From the NCBI GenBank assembly GCA_958296175.1, contig OY282448.1, positions 1,360,472 through 1,424,471 of the forward strand: a stretch of 64,000 nucleotides of DNA, read 5' to 3'. Position 1 is the first letter of the stretch, and every line of letters begins with the position of its first letter. Origin of the DNA: an uncultured Chloroflexota bacterium. Its GTDB lineage: Bacteria; Chloroflexota; UBA11872. Below the pieces are notes generated by a model. That model made no database searches and was not told the origin of the DNA. It was given only the letters and a program-made list of their open reading frames with translations. Below are positions 18,104 to 27,038 of the stretch, in pieces. Made by a program: the position numbers and the translations under genes.

Positions 18104-19975
18104 GTGTCTCGGCGCAGCTCCTGGCTTCCCGCGGCGGTTGGCGCGGTCACCGCCGTCGGCGTATTCCTGGCCGCCGCGGCGCTCGCCGTGTTCTGGTCGG
18201 CGCAGATTGGCATGGGCCCCGAACTCGACCCCGACTTCGAACTCGGGCCGCTCGGCCCCGACCGCAGCGTCGCGCAATCCCTGCGCGCGCAGGCCGACGA
18301 CCTGGTGGGCCTCCAGATCGCCGCCCGCGCGGTTGGCACGACCCAGCCGCTGCGCGTGCGCGCCGAGCTGCTGGTCGACGGCGCTCTGGCGGCCGACCGC
18401 ACCTTCGAGGTGTTTCCGTCCCAGCGGCTGCAGCTGCGCGCGGTGTCGTTCGACCGGCCGGCCCCGCGGGGACCGCTGGCCGTGCGGCTGCGGGTGGTGG
18501 AAGGGCAGGAGGGCGGCGCGCTGTACGGCGCGACCCGTCTGAACCCGCGGGCGGACGGCGCGCTGCTCTTGGACGGGCAGGTGACCTTCCCCGAGCGTGA
18601 GGATCTGTCCTTGCGCACGCTGCACTGGCGCACGCCCTGGGTTCATCTGCACGCCATTGCCGACGACGCGCGCACCGCCCGGGTGTTTGCGGTTCTCACC
18701 GCGGCGCTGGGCGCGGCCGCGCTCGGCCTGGCCGCCGCCGCCGCCGCCGCCTGCGCCGTGCCGCGCCGCCCGCCCGCGGCCGTCGGTCAGAATCCCAACA
18801 ATGCGCCAGCCCGTGCGTGGCACACTCACGAGGAACGGCCTTCGCGCTCGACCCGCACCCGACCACCCATGCTCCCGGCGACCGCGCTTCGCATCGTCCC
18901 GCGGCTCGGCCGCGGCCGACGTCCTGGAGCCGTCCCCGGCCGCCATTCCCGCCTGTTTCGCAGCTTGCGCCCGCGCGGGCATCGGCGTGGGCGCGGGCAG
19001 CCGCGCCGTCTGCTGGCCGAGGCCCGCCGCGCGCTGGCCGGCGCCGTGCTGGCTCTGCTGGCGGTTGGCCTGCTGCTGGCCTGTGCGCCGGGTCAGGCCG
19101 AGGGCACGCTGGCCGACGCGCGCGAGCGCGCGCAGGCGGGGGACGCCGACGGCGCCATGGACATCCTGCGCGGCATGGCCGCGCGCGGCGAGCGCGACGC
19201 CGCGGCCTTCCAACTGCTGGGCGTGCTGCACGCCTCGCGCGGCGAGCTGCCCGAAGCCATCGGCGCCCTCACCCACGCGCTCAGTCTGAGCCCCCAGGAC
19301 CTGGAGTCCCTGATCCTGCGCGGCACGGCCTACTTCGACGTGGACGACCCCGCGCACGCGCTGGTGGATTTCGACCGGGCAGTCGAACTCGACCCGCGCG
19401 CGCACGACGCCTACCTGTTGCGCGGCGAGGCGCACGCAGTGCTGGGGCAGGCCCAGGCCGCCATTGCCGACGCCGACGTGGTGATCGGCCGCGCCGAGGA
19501 CGGCGAGCTGCTGGGACGCGCCCTGTGGCTGCGCGCCACCATGCACTTCGCCCTGGGGACGGTGGACGCGGGACTGGCCGACCTGGACCGCTATTCCACG
19601 CTGCAACCCGGCGACGCCGAGCCGCACGCCATGCGCGGACGCGCGCTGGCCTCGGTCGGGCGCTTCGACGAGGCGCTGGCGGCGCTGCGCCAGGCGCTGG
19701 ACACGGCGCCGGACAACCCCCTGCCGCTGCTGGACATTGCCGGCGTGCTGCTGGCGCAGGACCGCATCGACGAGGCGCGGCGCGTGATCGACGAGGCCTC
19801 CGAACGCATTCCTGACCAGCCGCGGCTGCGGCTGATGCGCGGCGAGTTCGCCGCGCTTGCCGGCGACGCGGCTGGCGCGCGCGCGGAGCTGGAAGCCGCC
19901 ATCAGCATGAGCGGCCCAGGCTCGCCCATCGCCACGCGCGCGCAAGTGCTGCTGGCCCGGCTGACCGGCGCCTGA
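18104..19975 (+). CDS. membrane protein with Ig-like region joined in frame to a TPR lipoprotein-like region
   Basis: One uninterrupted frame of 623 residues from GTG 18104. Residues 8-30 are a membrane segment; residues 40-190 look like an Ig-like extracytoplasmic domain (LRVRAELLVDGALAADRTF); a second membrane segment lies at about 192-222. An arginine/proline-rich stretch (225-305) follows that resembles non-coding DNA, then LLAVGLLLACAPG, a typical lipobox, and five to six TPR-like repeats (AAFQLLGVLHASRGELPEAI). This suggests two genes with the first stop lost, or a natural fusion. No good start codon is visible directly before the lipobox. Confidence 0.6.
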   Translation: MSRRSSWLPAAVGAVTAVGVFLAAAALAVFWSAQIGMGPELDPDFELGPLGPDRSVAQSLRAQADDLVGLQIAARAVGTTQPLRVRAELLVDGALAADRTFEVFPSQRLQLRAVSFDRPAPRGPLAVRLRVVEGQEGGALYGATRLNPRADGALLLDGQVTFPEREDLSLRTLHWRTPWVHLHAIADDARTARVFAVLTAALGAAALGLAAAAAAACAVPRRPPAAVGQNPNNAPARAWHTHEERPSRSTRTRPPMLPATALRIVPRLGRGRRPGAVPGRHSRLFRSLRPRGHRRGRGQPRRLLAEARRALAGAVLALLAVGLLLACAPGQAEGTLADARERAQAGDADGAMDILRGMAARGERDAAAFQLLGVLHASRGELPEAIGALTHALSLSPQDLESLILRGTAYFDVDDPAHALVDFDRAVELDPRAHDAYLLRGEAHAVLGQAQAAIADADVVIGRAEDGELLGRALWLRATMHFALGTVDAGLADLDRYSTLQPGDAEPHAMRGRALASVGRFDEALAALRQALDTAPDNPLPLLDIAGVLLAQDRIDEARRVIDEASERIPDQPRLRLMRGEFAALAGDAAGARAELEAAISMSGPGSPIATRAQVLLARLTGA

Positions 19976-20028
19976 GTCGGCCCGCGCGCGCGTCCGATCC
20001 GCCGCCGCCCCCGAGGCTGGACGCGCTG

Positions 20029-20616
20029 GTGCTGGCCGCGGGTGCGTCCACGCGCATGGGGCGCCCCAAGGCGCTGTTGCCCTGGGGCCGCGCTCCCCTG
20101 GTGCGCCACCAGGCCAACGTGCTGCGCGCCCGGCCGGAAATCGCGCGGCTGGTGGTCGTGCTGGGCCACCGCGCCGCCGACGCGGCGGCGGCGCTGGACG
20201 GCGCGGACGTGCGCACGGTCGTCAATCCCGACTACCGCCAGGGCCGCGCGACCTCCCTGGCGGCCGGCGCGCGCGCCCTGGCCGACGGCCCAGCGGCCAG
20301 CGTGATCGTGGTCAACGTGGATCAGCCGCTGGACGCGCAGGTGCTGTGCGCGCTGCTCGACGCCTGGCGCGCCAGTCCCCGCGCGCTGCTGCGCCCCACC
20401 TGGCAGGGGCGCTCGGGGCACCCGCTGGTCGTCCCGGCGGACCTGACCCCCGAGCTGCGCGCGGTGGACGACGCCGCGCAAGGCCTGCGGGCCGTCGTCA
20501 TGCGCCACCGCGCGCGGCTGCGCTCCGTCCCCGTCGAGTCCGCCCTGGCCGCGGCCAACCTCAACACCCCAGAAGCCTTCGCCGCCGCGGCCGCGCGCCA
20601 CGCGCCAACGGTCTGA
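20029..20616 (+). CDS. MobA/MocA-like nucleotidyltransferase
   Basis: NTP transferase of the molybdenum-cofactor cytidylyl/guanylyltransferase type. LAAGASTRMGRPKALLPWG is the nucleotide-binding loop, VIVVNVDQPLDAQVL holds the metal-binding D-x-P, and the C-terminal SVPVESALAAANLNTPEAF is typical (N-x-x-T-P-x-D/E). GTG 20029 would cut off most of the first beta strand; the frame upstream reads LDAL but has no ATG, GTG or TTG after the preceding gene's stop, so the real start may be CTG near 20023. No molybdoenzyme is encoded nearby. Confidence 0.75.
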   Translation: MLAAGASTRMGRPKALLPWGRAPLVRHQANVLRARPEIARLVVVLGHRAADAAAALDGADVRTVVNPDYRQGRATSLAAGARALADGPAASVIVVNVDQPLDAQVLCALLDAWRASPRALLRPTWQGRSGHPLVVPADLTPELRAVDDAAQGLRAVVMRHRARLRSVPVESALAAANLNTPEAFAAAAARHAPTV

Positions 20617-20675
20617 CCGCGCCCCTCGACCACGGTGAGGCTCCTCGCCCCGATCGTGGCGAGTTCCCGCGAGTC

Positions 20676-20725
20676 CCGTCGAGACCTTTGCCACTCCCGT
20701 CGTTCTGGCGAAAAGGCTTCGCCGC
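20676..20725 (+). repeat. partial dispersed repeat, family B
   Basis: CGAGACCTTTGCCACTCCCG followed by GTCGTTCTGGCGAAAAGGC resembles the 11571-11610 part of family B. GGCGAA/TTCGCC can form a hairpin at 20708-20724. It lies in the 141-base gap before tRNA-Ala. GACGGAGACCTTTTCGTCG near 20871 is a further fragment. Confidence 0.4.
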
Positions 20726-20757
20726 CGGCGGCGCTCTGGCCGCGATACACTCGGCGC

Positions 20758-20830
20758 GGGCCCATAGCTCAGCTGGAAGAGCGCCTCAATGGCATTGAGG
20801 AGGTCGTCGGTTCGAATCCGATTGGGTCCA
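20758..20830 (+). tRNA. tRNA-Ala (anticodon GGC)
   Basis: A 73-base tRNA. Acceptor GGGCCCA pairs with TGGGTCC and includes G3-U70, the alanine identity pair; discriminator A73. The loop ATGGCAT in CCTCA/TGAGG gives anticodon GGC. No CCA is encoded. TACACT at 20746-20751 may be its -10 element, which would leave a very short 5' leader. Confidence 0.96.
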
Positions 20831-20990
20831 CCCCGCCCCATTCATCCCTAACCTCGTCTCCGCACCCTGACGGAGACCTTTTCGTCGTTTACCGTCGGGA
20901 GCTGGCGTCGGCCGCCGCAGTGACGGGTCTTGCAAAAGCCTCTGACAGGGGCGGGCGCCGTCCAGGGCGTGGGAAGCGTCCGCGGTCGTG

Positions 20991-21590
20991 TCAGGCTGTG
21001 AGGGTGCCTTTGGTGCTGGGGGCGGCGCCGGCGCGGCGGGGGTCCAGCGCCGTGGCCTGGTCGAGCGCGCGGGCCAGCGCCTTGAACACCGCCTCGGCCT
21101 TGTGGTGGTCGTCCTGCCCGGCCAGCAGGCGCACGTGCACGGCCGCGCCCATGTGCCGCGCCAGAGAGGCGATGACGTGGGGGATCAGGCTGGTTTCCAG
21201 ATCGCCGATGCGGTCCTGCCGGAACTCGCCCTCGAAAGCCGCAAAATCGCGGCCCGACAGATCGACGGCCACGTGCGCCAGCGCCTCGTCCATGGGCACC
21301 GCAGCGTCGCCCATGCGCTGGATGCCCAGGCGGTCGCCCAGCGCCTCGTCGAAGGCGCGGCCCAGCACGATGGCCGTATCTTCCGCCGTGTGGTGCGCGT
21401 CGATGTGCAAGTCGCCCGACGCCGTGACCTCAATGTCGAACAGCCCGTGACGCGCCAGCTGGTCGAGCATGTGGTCCAGAAAGCCGACGCCGGTGCCGCC
21501 GCTGAACCTGCCCGCGCCGTCGAGCGCCACACTGACGGCGACGTCGGTTTCGGCGGTCGTGCGCGTCACGCGCGCGCGGCGGTCAGACAT
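20991..21590 (-). CDS. hisB: imidazoleglycerol-phosphate dehydratase
   Basis: Sixth step of histidine biosynthesis, a manganese enzyme. The 199-residue protein starts MSDRRARVTRTTAETD and carries GFLDHMLDQLARHGLFD, DAHHTAEDTAIVLG with the metal-binding histidines, and DDHHKAEAVFKALARAL near the C-terminus, ending PSTKGTLTA. It is the monofunctional dehydratase without a phosphatase domain. It follows hisD with a 102-base gap, downstream in the same minus-strand cluster. Confidence 0.95.
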   Translation of the reverse strand: MSDRRARVTRTTAETDVAVSVALDGAGRFSGGTGVGFLDHMLDQLARHGLFDIEVTASGDLHIDAHHTAEDTAIVLGRAFDEALGDRLGIQRMGDAAVPMDEALAHVAVDLSGRDFAAFEGEFRQDRIGDLETSLIPHVIASLARHMGAAVHVRLLAGQDDHHKAEAVFKALARALDQATALDPRRAGAAPSTKGTLTA

Positions 21591-21692
21591 GGGATCTTGG
21601 CAATCGGGCGGACCGTGTCACTGGTCGGCTGTGGAGGTTTGGCGTGCGATGGGCATGGGGGCATGGTGATCGAGCGGACCGCGCCATTGTAG

Positions 21693-23054
21693 TCAGCCGC
21701 GCAGACGGCGTTCGGCGGCGCGCGCGTGGCCTTCCAATCCTTCCGCGCGCGCCAGCCGCGCGGCCGCGGGCGCCAGCTCGGCGGCGCGCGCGGCGGACAA
21801 GCGCACGACCGAGATCGACTTCAGGAAGGCCCGCACGCCCAACGGCGAGGCGAAGCGCGCCGTGCCGTCCGTGGGCATCACGTGGCTGGGACCGGCGACG
21901 TAGTCGCCCAGCACCTCGGGCGACGCGCTTCCCACGAACACCCCGCCCGCGTGGCGCACCTGCGGCAGCAGCGCGTCGGGGTCGTCCACCAGCAGGCACA
22001 GGTGTTCGGGCGCGTATTCGTTGGCCAGGTCCACGGCCTGCGCCAGGTCGTCCACCACGCCCACGCCGCCGCGCCGCGCGAAGCTGTCCCGCGCCGTCGG
22101 CGCGCGCGGCAGCGTCTCCAGCTGCGCGTCCACACAGCGCACGACGGCCAGCGCCAGGGCGTGGTCCGGGGTCAGCGCAATGGGGCTGGCGGGGCCGCCG
22201 TGCTCGGCCTGCGCGATCAGGTCGGCGGCCACGTCCGCCGGGTCGGCGCGGCCGTCGGCGATGACGAGCGTCTCGGTGGGGCCGGGCAGCAGATCGATCC
22301 CCACCACGCCGTAGAGGGCTCGCTTTGCCATGACCACCCAGGCGTTGCCGGGGCCGGCCACCACGTCGCAACGAGGGATGGTTTGCGTCCCAAGCGCAAG
22401 CGCCGCAATCGCCTGCGCGCCGCCCAAACCCAGCACGCGGTGCACGCCGGCCGCATGAAACGCCGCGGCCATGGCCGGCGCGATGCCGTCGGGACCGATC
22501 GGCGTGGCGGCAACGACCTCCCGCACTCCGGCCACCCGCGCGGGAACGGCCGTCATGAGCGCCGTCGAAACGAGCGGGGCTTCCTGGGCCGGCACGTAGA
22601 CGCCGGCGCGGTCCACCGGCATCCAGCGCTGTCCGGCGCCCAGCTGGGGATCGTGGAACGACTGCGGCAGCTCGCGCTGGTGGAACGCGCGGATGCGCTC
22701 GGCGGCCAGGTCCAGGTCCGCGGCCACCTGCGGGGGGACCCGCCGCCGCGCCCGTGCCAGCTCGTGCGGCGGCACGTCGAACGTGTCGCCCACGTGGTCG
22801 CCCAGCGCCGCGGCGATGCGCCGCACGGCGGCGTCGCCGTCGGCGCGCACCTCCTGGACGACGCGCGCCGCGAACGCCGACGGCGTCAGTGGTTCGCCGA
22901 ACACGGTGGACGCCGCCAGGCCCGCGGCGCCGCCCGGGTCGAGCGAGCGCTGCAGCAAGCGGCGTCGGACGTTGGCGGCGCCCAGCACTACGCGCAGCAG
23001 CGGGGCGGTCTGCTGCGGCGCAGTCTGCTGGGGCGCGGCGGGCGTCTCAGGCAT
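21693..23054 (-). CDS. hisD: histidinol dehydrogenase
   Basis: Final two oxidations of histidine biosynthesis, NAD- and zinc-dependent. The 453-residue protein shows VDRAGVYVPAQEAPLVST, GLGGAQAIAALALGTQTIP, VAGPGNAWVVMAKR, LLPGPTETLVIAD and LIAQAEHGG with zinc ligands Gln and His, catalytic NEYAPEHL, and the last zinc histidine in LEGHARAAER. Family residues E-H-L-E read EHLC and GPNHVLPT reads GPSHVMPT. The first 25 residues (APQQTAPQQTAPLL) are a low-complexity leader, so the start could be slightly later. Confidence 0.95.
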   Translation of the reverse strand: MPETPAAPQQTAPQQTAPLLRVVLGAANVRRRLLQRSLDPGGAAGLAASTVFGEPLTPSAFAARVVQEVRADGDAAVRRIAAALGDHVGDTFDVPPHELARARRRVPPQVAADLDLAAERIRAFHQRELPQSFHDPQLGAGQRWMPVDRAGVYVPAQEAPLVSTALMTAVPARVAGVREVVAATPIGPDGIAPAMAAAFHAAGVHRVLGLGGAQAIAALALGTQTIPRCDVVAGPGNAWVVMAKRALYGVVGIDLLPGPTETLVIADGRADPADVAADLIAQAEHGGPASPIALTPDHALALAVVRCVDAQLETLPRAPTARDSFARRGGVGVVDDLAQAVDLANEYAPEHLCLLVDDPDALLPQVRHAGGVFVGSASPEVLGDYVAGPSHVMPTDGTARFASPLGVRAFLKSISVVRLSAARAAELAPAAARLARAEGLEGHARAAERRLRG

Positions 23055-23108
23055 GCGGACGGTCCGAACGAAGAGCGGCCGGGGCGCCGCGCGCCGCGCG
23101 CCGCCGGA

Positions 23109-23576
23109 TCACGCCTGGCGCCGCGGCGTGTGACGGTCGCGGCTGTCCAGCACCAGGGTCACCGGGCCGCGGTTCACCAGCGCAACGTCCATCATGGCCT
23201 GAAACTGGCCGGTCTCGACGCGCACGCCGCGCTCGGCCAGCTCCTGGGCCAGGCGCTGGAGCAGCTCCGCGGCGCGTTCGGGCGCCTCCGCGCCCATGAA
23301 GCTCGGGCGCCGGCCCTTGCGGGTGTCGGCCAGCAGCGTGAACTGCGAGACCAGCAGCACCTCTGCGCCCTCGTCCAGCACCGAGCGGTTCATGCGGCCG
23401 TCGGCGTCGTCCAGAATGCGGAGGTTGGCGAGCTTGTCGGCCAGATAGGCCGCGTCCCCGTCATCGTCGCCGCGCGCCGCGCCCGCCAGCACCAGCAGGC
23501 CGGCGCCAATCTCGGCGTGCAGGCGCCCCTCGATGCGCACGCTGGCGCCCGCCGCGCGCTGGACGACTGCACGCAC
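23109..23576 (-). CDS. dtd: D-aminoacyl-tRNA deacylase
   Basis: Hydrolyses D-aminoacyl-tRNAs (proofreading). The 155-residue length is normal. GTG start with RAVVQRAAGASV; MNRSVLDEGAEVLLVSQFTL contains the catalytic S-Q-F-T motif, followed by DTRKGRRPSF and LVNRGPVTLVLD (family N-x-G-P-V-T). It is 54 bases upstream of hisD and downstream of the zinc-ribbon gene, all on the minus strand, so probably one transcript. Confidence 0.94.
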   Translation of the reverse strand: MRAVVQRAAGASVRIEGRLHAEIGAGLLVLAGAARGDDDGDAAYLADKLANLRILDDADGRMNRSVLDEGAEVLLVSQFTLLADTRKGRRPSFMGAEAPERAAELLQRLAQELAERGVRVETGQFQAMMDVALVNRGPVTLVLDSRDRHTPRRQA

Positions 23577-23606
23577 GTTGCCGCTGCGCTGTCGTCTGGC
23601 GCCGGC

Positions 23607-23966
23607 TCAGTCGGCGCCGGTGGAGGAGCTGGCCGTGGACGTTTTGGAACCAGCCGCCGAGGCCTTGTCCGCGGAGTCGCCGCTCGACCCGGCGTCCGAC
23701 GACGCCTTGCCGTCGGACGCGACCGGCTTGGCGTCCTTGGCCTTGTCGGGCGCTTTGCCGTCGTCCTTGAACCGGCGCCTCTCGGCGGCGGAGCGGCTGT
23801 CGGTCACGTACCAGCCGCTGCCTTTGAAAATAACGCCCGCGGGATGGAACACCTTCGCGAGCTTCCCGCCGCAGGCCGTGCATTGGGTCAGCGGATCGTC
23901 GTGAAAGGTCTGAAAGACCTCGAACCGTTCCTGGCACTGCGCGCATTCATACTCGTAGGTCGGCAC
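23607..23966 (-). CDS. FmdB-family zinc-ribbon protein
   Basis: Small putative regulatory protein of 119 residues. GTG 23966 gives the family N-terminus PTYEYECAQC; a CxxC (CAQC) and a second CxxC (CTAC) form the zinc ribbon, followed by GVIFKGSGWYVTDSR, typical for the family. A GAGGAG ribosome site lies 10 bases before this GTG; another in-frame GTG is six bases earlier. The C-terminal 50 residues are low-complexity Lys/Ala/Ser/Asp. The ribbon is common near diverse genes and its role is unknown. Confidence 0.85.
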   Translation of the reverse strand: MPTYEYECAQCQERFEVFQTFHDDPLTQCTACGGKLAKVFHPAGVIFKGSGWYVTDSRSAAERRRFKDDGKAPDKAKDAKPVASDGKASSDAGSSGDSADKASAAGSKTSTASSSTGAD

Positions 23967-24149
23967 GACCACGCATCTCCTCGAGAACTGGGAAAGGCAC
24001 ATGGGGCGGCGGGCCGGGCGCCTGCCGCGCCGCGCCGCAATTATACGGCCAAGCGCCGCCCGATCGGGCCGCGGCGCGGCGGGCCGGCCGCCGACCGCCG
24101 GCCGTTTACACTGGAGGCGCGCGGACCTGCGGCTGCGGCCGCTGCGACG

Positions 24150-24362
24150 ATGGGGCCAGATGTGCGCGAGACACCCCGACGACCCGACGCCCGGGCCGCC
24201 GCCGCCCGCCAGCGGCTGGACCTTCAGGGGCCGGGCGTGTTGGGGTATGCCCTGGTGGCGGTGGTCTTCGTAGTCGTGTTCTACGTCGTGCTGACGGCCT
24301 TGGGCGATACCATTGGCGCGAGCCTGCAAGACTTGATCGACCAGCTCCCCATCGGCGTGTAG
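24150..24362 (+). CDS. Flp/type IVb pilin-like small membrane peptide
   Basis: A 70-residue peptide with a charged N-terminal half and one C-terminal hydrophobic helix (GVLGYALVAVVFVVVFYVVL) followed by TALGDTIGASLQDLIDQL. Pattern and order (G-x-x-x-Y-A-L, long aliphatic helix, T-A-L-G, amphipathic tail) resemble Flp pilins, but the key Glu five residues after the cleavage Gly is Gly here. No tad assembly genes are in the window. It lies 9 bases before the Clp gene; TTTACACTGG at 24109 may be its -10 region. It could equally be a small membrane adaptor. Confidence 0.5.
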   Translation: MGPDVRETPRRPDARAAAARQRLDLQGPGVLGYALVAVVFVVVFYVVLTALGDTIGASLQDLIDQLPIGV

Positions 24363-24371
24363 CGCTTCCCC

Positions 24372-27032
24372 GTGGCACAGGAACACGACGACTACGCCCC
24401 TGTCGAATACATCCGGCGTCTGACCACCAAAGGCCGCCGGGTGTTGTGGAAGGCCGAGGTGGAGGCCGCCATGCGCAAGCATGCCAACGTCGACCCGGTG
24501 CACGTGTTGATTGCGATCCTGCGGTCGCCCCAGACCGCCGGCGCACGGCTGCTGCGCGACGCCGGGGTGGAGCTGGAGACGCTGTGCGCCGCGATTGCCG
24601 CCGACCTGACGCCGGGGGACGCCGCCGCCAGCGGGCGGCGTCCGCTGTCGGCGCAAGGGCGCAACGTGCTGCGCGCCGCCGCCCTGGAAGCGGAACGCAT
24701 GGGGGTGCGCTTCATTGGCACCGAGCATCTGCTGCTGGGCGTGCTGGCCAACGCCGGGCCGCTGAAGTCCGGCGCCTTGTCCACGGCGCGCATCGACTTC
24801 CGCAGCGTGCGCCGGCGCGTGGAGGCCGCTTATCGCCCCGGCACGCCTGGCGGCGGGCGCCGCCGCGGCCGCTCGCGCGTCGGGCGGCGGACACGGCCCC
24901 GGCGTGCGCTGGCCGAATACGGCGCCGACTTCACCGCCGCCGCGCGCGACGGCAGCCTGGACCCCGTGGTCGGCCGCCTGACCGAGATGGACCGCGCCGT
25001 CGAAATCCTGCTGCGGCGCTCCAAGAACAACCCCGTGCTGGTGGGCGACGCCGGCGTGGGCAAGACCGCGGTCGTCGAGGGCCTGGCCCAGCGCATCGTG
25101 AACGGCGACGTGCCCCAGGAACTCCAGAACCGCCGCCTGATCTCGCTGAACCTGGCCTCCATGGTCGCGGGCGCCAAATACCGCGGCGAGTTCGAAGAGC
25201 GCGTGCAAACCCTCATCGACGAAGTGCGCGCCAGCGGCGACGTCATCCTGTTCATCGACGAGCTGCACACCGTGATCGGCGCGGGCGGGTCGTCCGGCTC
25301 GCTGGACGCCGCCAACATGCTCAAGGGTCACCTGGCGCGCGGCGACGTGCAGGTAATCGGCGCCACCACCTGGCGCGAATACCGCCGCTACATCGCCGCC
25401 GACAAGAGCCTCTCGCGGCGCTTCCAACCCATTGACGTGGACGAGCCCAGCGACGACGACTCGATCCAAATCCTGCGCGCGCTGCGGCCCGTCTACGAGG
25501 CCTATCACGACGTGCGCGTGCTGGACGAGGCCCTGGCCGCCGCCGTGCACCTGTCGCGCCGCTACGTCACCACGCGCCAGTTGCCGGACAAGGCCATCGA
25601 CTTGATGGACGAGGCGGCCGCCAAGGCCAAAGTCGTCAGGCTGACGCCGCCGCAGCGCATCGTGGAACTGAAGCGGCGCATCCGCGAGCTGGACGCGCAG
25701 ATCGAGCAGGCGCCCCGCGCGCCGGCCGACCCCACGACGGCCGTGCCGGCCGACCCCGCGCCGGACGTGCCGCCGGCCGAACCCGCGGCGGACGTGCCGC
25801 CGGCCGCCTCGTCGTCCGCACCGTCGGCCGACTCCGCGCCGGCCGACTCCGCGCCGGCCGCACCGTCCGACCCCGCCGCCGCCGCCGATCACGACCGCCG
25901 CCAGGCGCGTGCGCGTGTGGCCGACGAGCTGCGTGACGAACGGGACGCCTGGCGCGGCGAGATCGACCGCCGCCGCCCCGTGGTCGACCAGCGCCAGATC
26001 GCCGCCGTGCTGTCCACCTGGACCGGCGTGCCGTTGCCGGCGCTGACGGAGGGCGACACCGACCGATTCCTGCGTGTGGAAGACCAGCTGCGCCAGCGCG
26101 TAGTCGGCCAGGACGCAGCCCTGCGCGAACTGGGGCGCTCGCTGCGGCGCGCCATTGCCGGCATGCGCGACCCGCGGCGCCCCATCGGCTCGTTCCTGAT
26201 GCTGGGCGAGTCGGGCGTGGGCAAAACCGAGGCGGCCAAGGCCCTGGCAGAGTTCGTCAACGGCGCCGACGCCAGCCTGGTGCGCGTGGATATGGCCGAA
26301 CTCTCGGAGTGGCACAACATCTCGCGCCTCATCGGCGCCCCGCCGGGCTACGTCGGGCACGACGAGGCCGGCGAACTCACCGAAGCGGTGCGCCGCAACC
26401 CCTACTCGGTCGTGCTGTTCGACGACGCGGACAAGGCCCACCCGCGCGCGCTGCAAGTCTTGCTGCAGATCATGGAGTCCGGCCGTTTGACCGACGCCAA
26501 CGGGCGGGACGTGGACTTCCGCCAGACCATCGTGGTAATGACCTCGAATTTTGGCGCCGACCAGATTCTCGGGCCATCCATCGGCTTCGGGTCGTCCACG
26601 GCCGCGGCGCAGAGCCACGCCAGATACGAAGCCCGCATGCGGGAATTCGCGCGCCGCCGCCTGCCCGGGGAGTTCCTGAATCGCATCGACCGCCTGCTGA
26701 TCTTCCGGGCGCTGGAAGAAGAAGACATCCGCGAGATTGCCCGCCGAACCCTGGCCGCGGCCGCCAGCCGCGCCGAAGACCTGGGCCTGCGCCTGCACGT
26801 CGCCTCCCAGGCGCTGGACTACATCGTGGCGGCCACGCTGGGGCGGCACGCCGGCGCGCGCCCGATCGCCCAGCTGGTGGGCCGGTACGTGGACGAGCCG
26901 CTCACCGAGTACGTCATGGACGCGCGCGAGGCAGGCCGCGAATACGAGCTGCGCGTGGTGGACGGCCGCCCCGCCATCGTGGAAATCACCGCCAGCGGAC
27001 AGCGTGAAGCCGAGGCGGTCTCCGCCCCGTAA
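24372..27032 (+). CDS. ClpA/ClpC-type AAA+ unfoldase with a proline-rich middle region
   Basis: Protein unfoldase of 886 residues (GTG start). Two Clp_N repeats occupy residues 1-150. Module 1 has Walker A GDAGVGKT (about 224), Walker [10 protein letters not shown] (about 292) and [12 protein letters not shown]. Residues about 446-506 are a Pro/Ala/Asp low-complexity stretch where ClpC/ClpB proteins have a coiled-coil middle domain. Module 2 has Walker [13 protein letters not shown] (about 612), [20 protein letters not shown], and Walker [13 protein letters not shown], where the usual DE is DD. FLNRID sensor 2 region is intact. No clpP is nearby and the IGF/L loop for ClpP was not identified. 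Confidence 0.85.
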   Translation: MAQEHDDYAPVEYIRRLTTKGRRVLWKAEVEAAMRKHANVDPVHVLIAILRSPQTAGARLLRDAGVELETLCAAIAADLTPGDAAASGRRPLSAQGRNVLRAAALEAERMGVRFIGTEHLLLGVLANAGPLKSGALSTARIDFRSVRRRVEAAYRPGTPGGGRRRGRSRVGRRTRPRRALAEYGADFTAAARDGSLDPVVGRLTEMDRAVEILLRRSKNNPVLVGDAGVGKTAVVEGLAQRIVNGDVPQELQNRRLISLNLASMVAGAKYRGEFEERVQTLIDEVRASGDVILFIDELHTVIGAGGSSGSLDAANMLKGHLARGDVQVIGATTWREYRRYIAADKSLSRRFQPIDVDEPSDDDSIQILRALRPVYEAYHDVRVLDEALAAAVHLSRRYVTTRQLPDKAIDLMDEAAAKAKVVRLTPPQRIVELKRRIRELDAQIEQAPRAPADPTTAVPADPAPDVPPAEPAADVPPAASSSAPSADSAPADSAPAAPSDPAAAADHDRRQARARVADELRDERDAWRGEIDRRRPVVDQRQIAAVLSTWTGVPLPALTEGDTDRFLRVEDQLRQRVVGQDAALRELGRSLRRAIAGMRDPRRPIGSFLMLGESGVGKTEAAKALAEFVNGADASLVRVDMAELSEWHNISRLIGAPPGYVGHDEAGELTEAVRRNPYSVVLFDDADKAHPRALQVLLQIMESGRLTDANGRDVDFRQTIVVMTSNFGADQILGPSIGFGSSTAAAQSHARYEARMREFARRRLPGEFLNRIDRLLIFRALEEEDIREIARRTLAAAASRAEDLGLRLHVASQALDYIVAATLGRHAGARPIAQLVGRYVDEPLTEYVMDAREAGREYELRVVDGRPAIVEITASGQREAEAVSAP

Positions 27033-27038
27033 CCGGCC

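Noticed and set aside
21726..24362. An 878-residue open frame on the plus strand
   Set aside because: It is antisense to hisD and dtd with His/Arg/Gly-rich composition. Only the last 70 codons (pilin-like peptide) look real.
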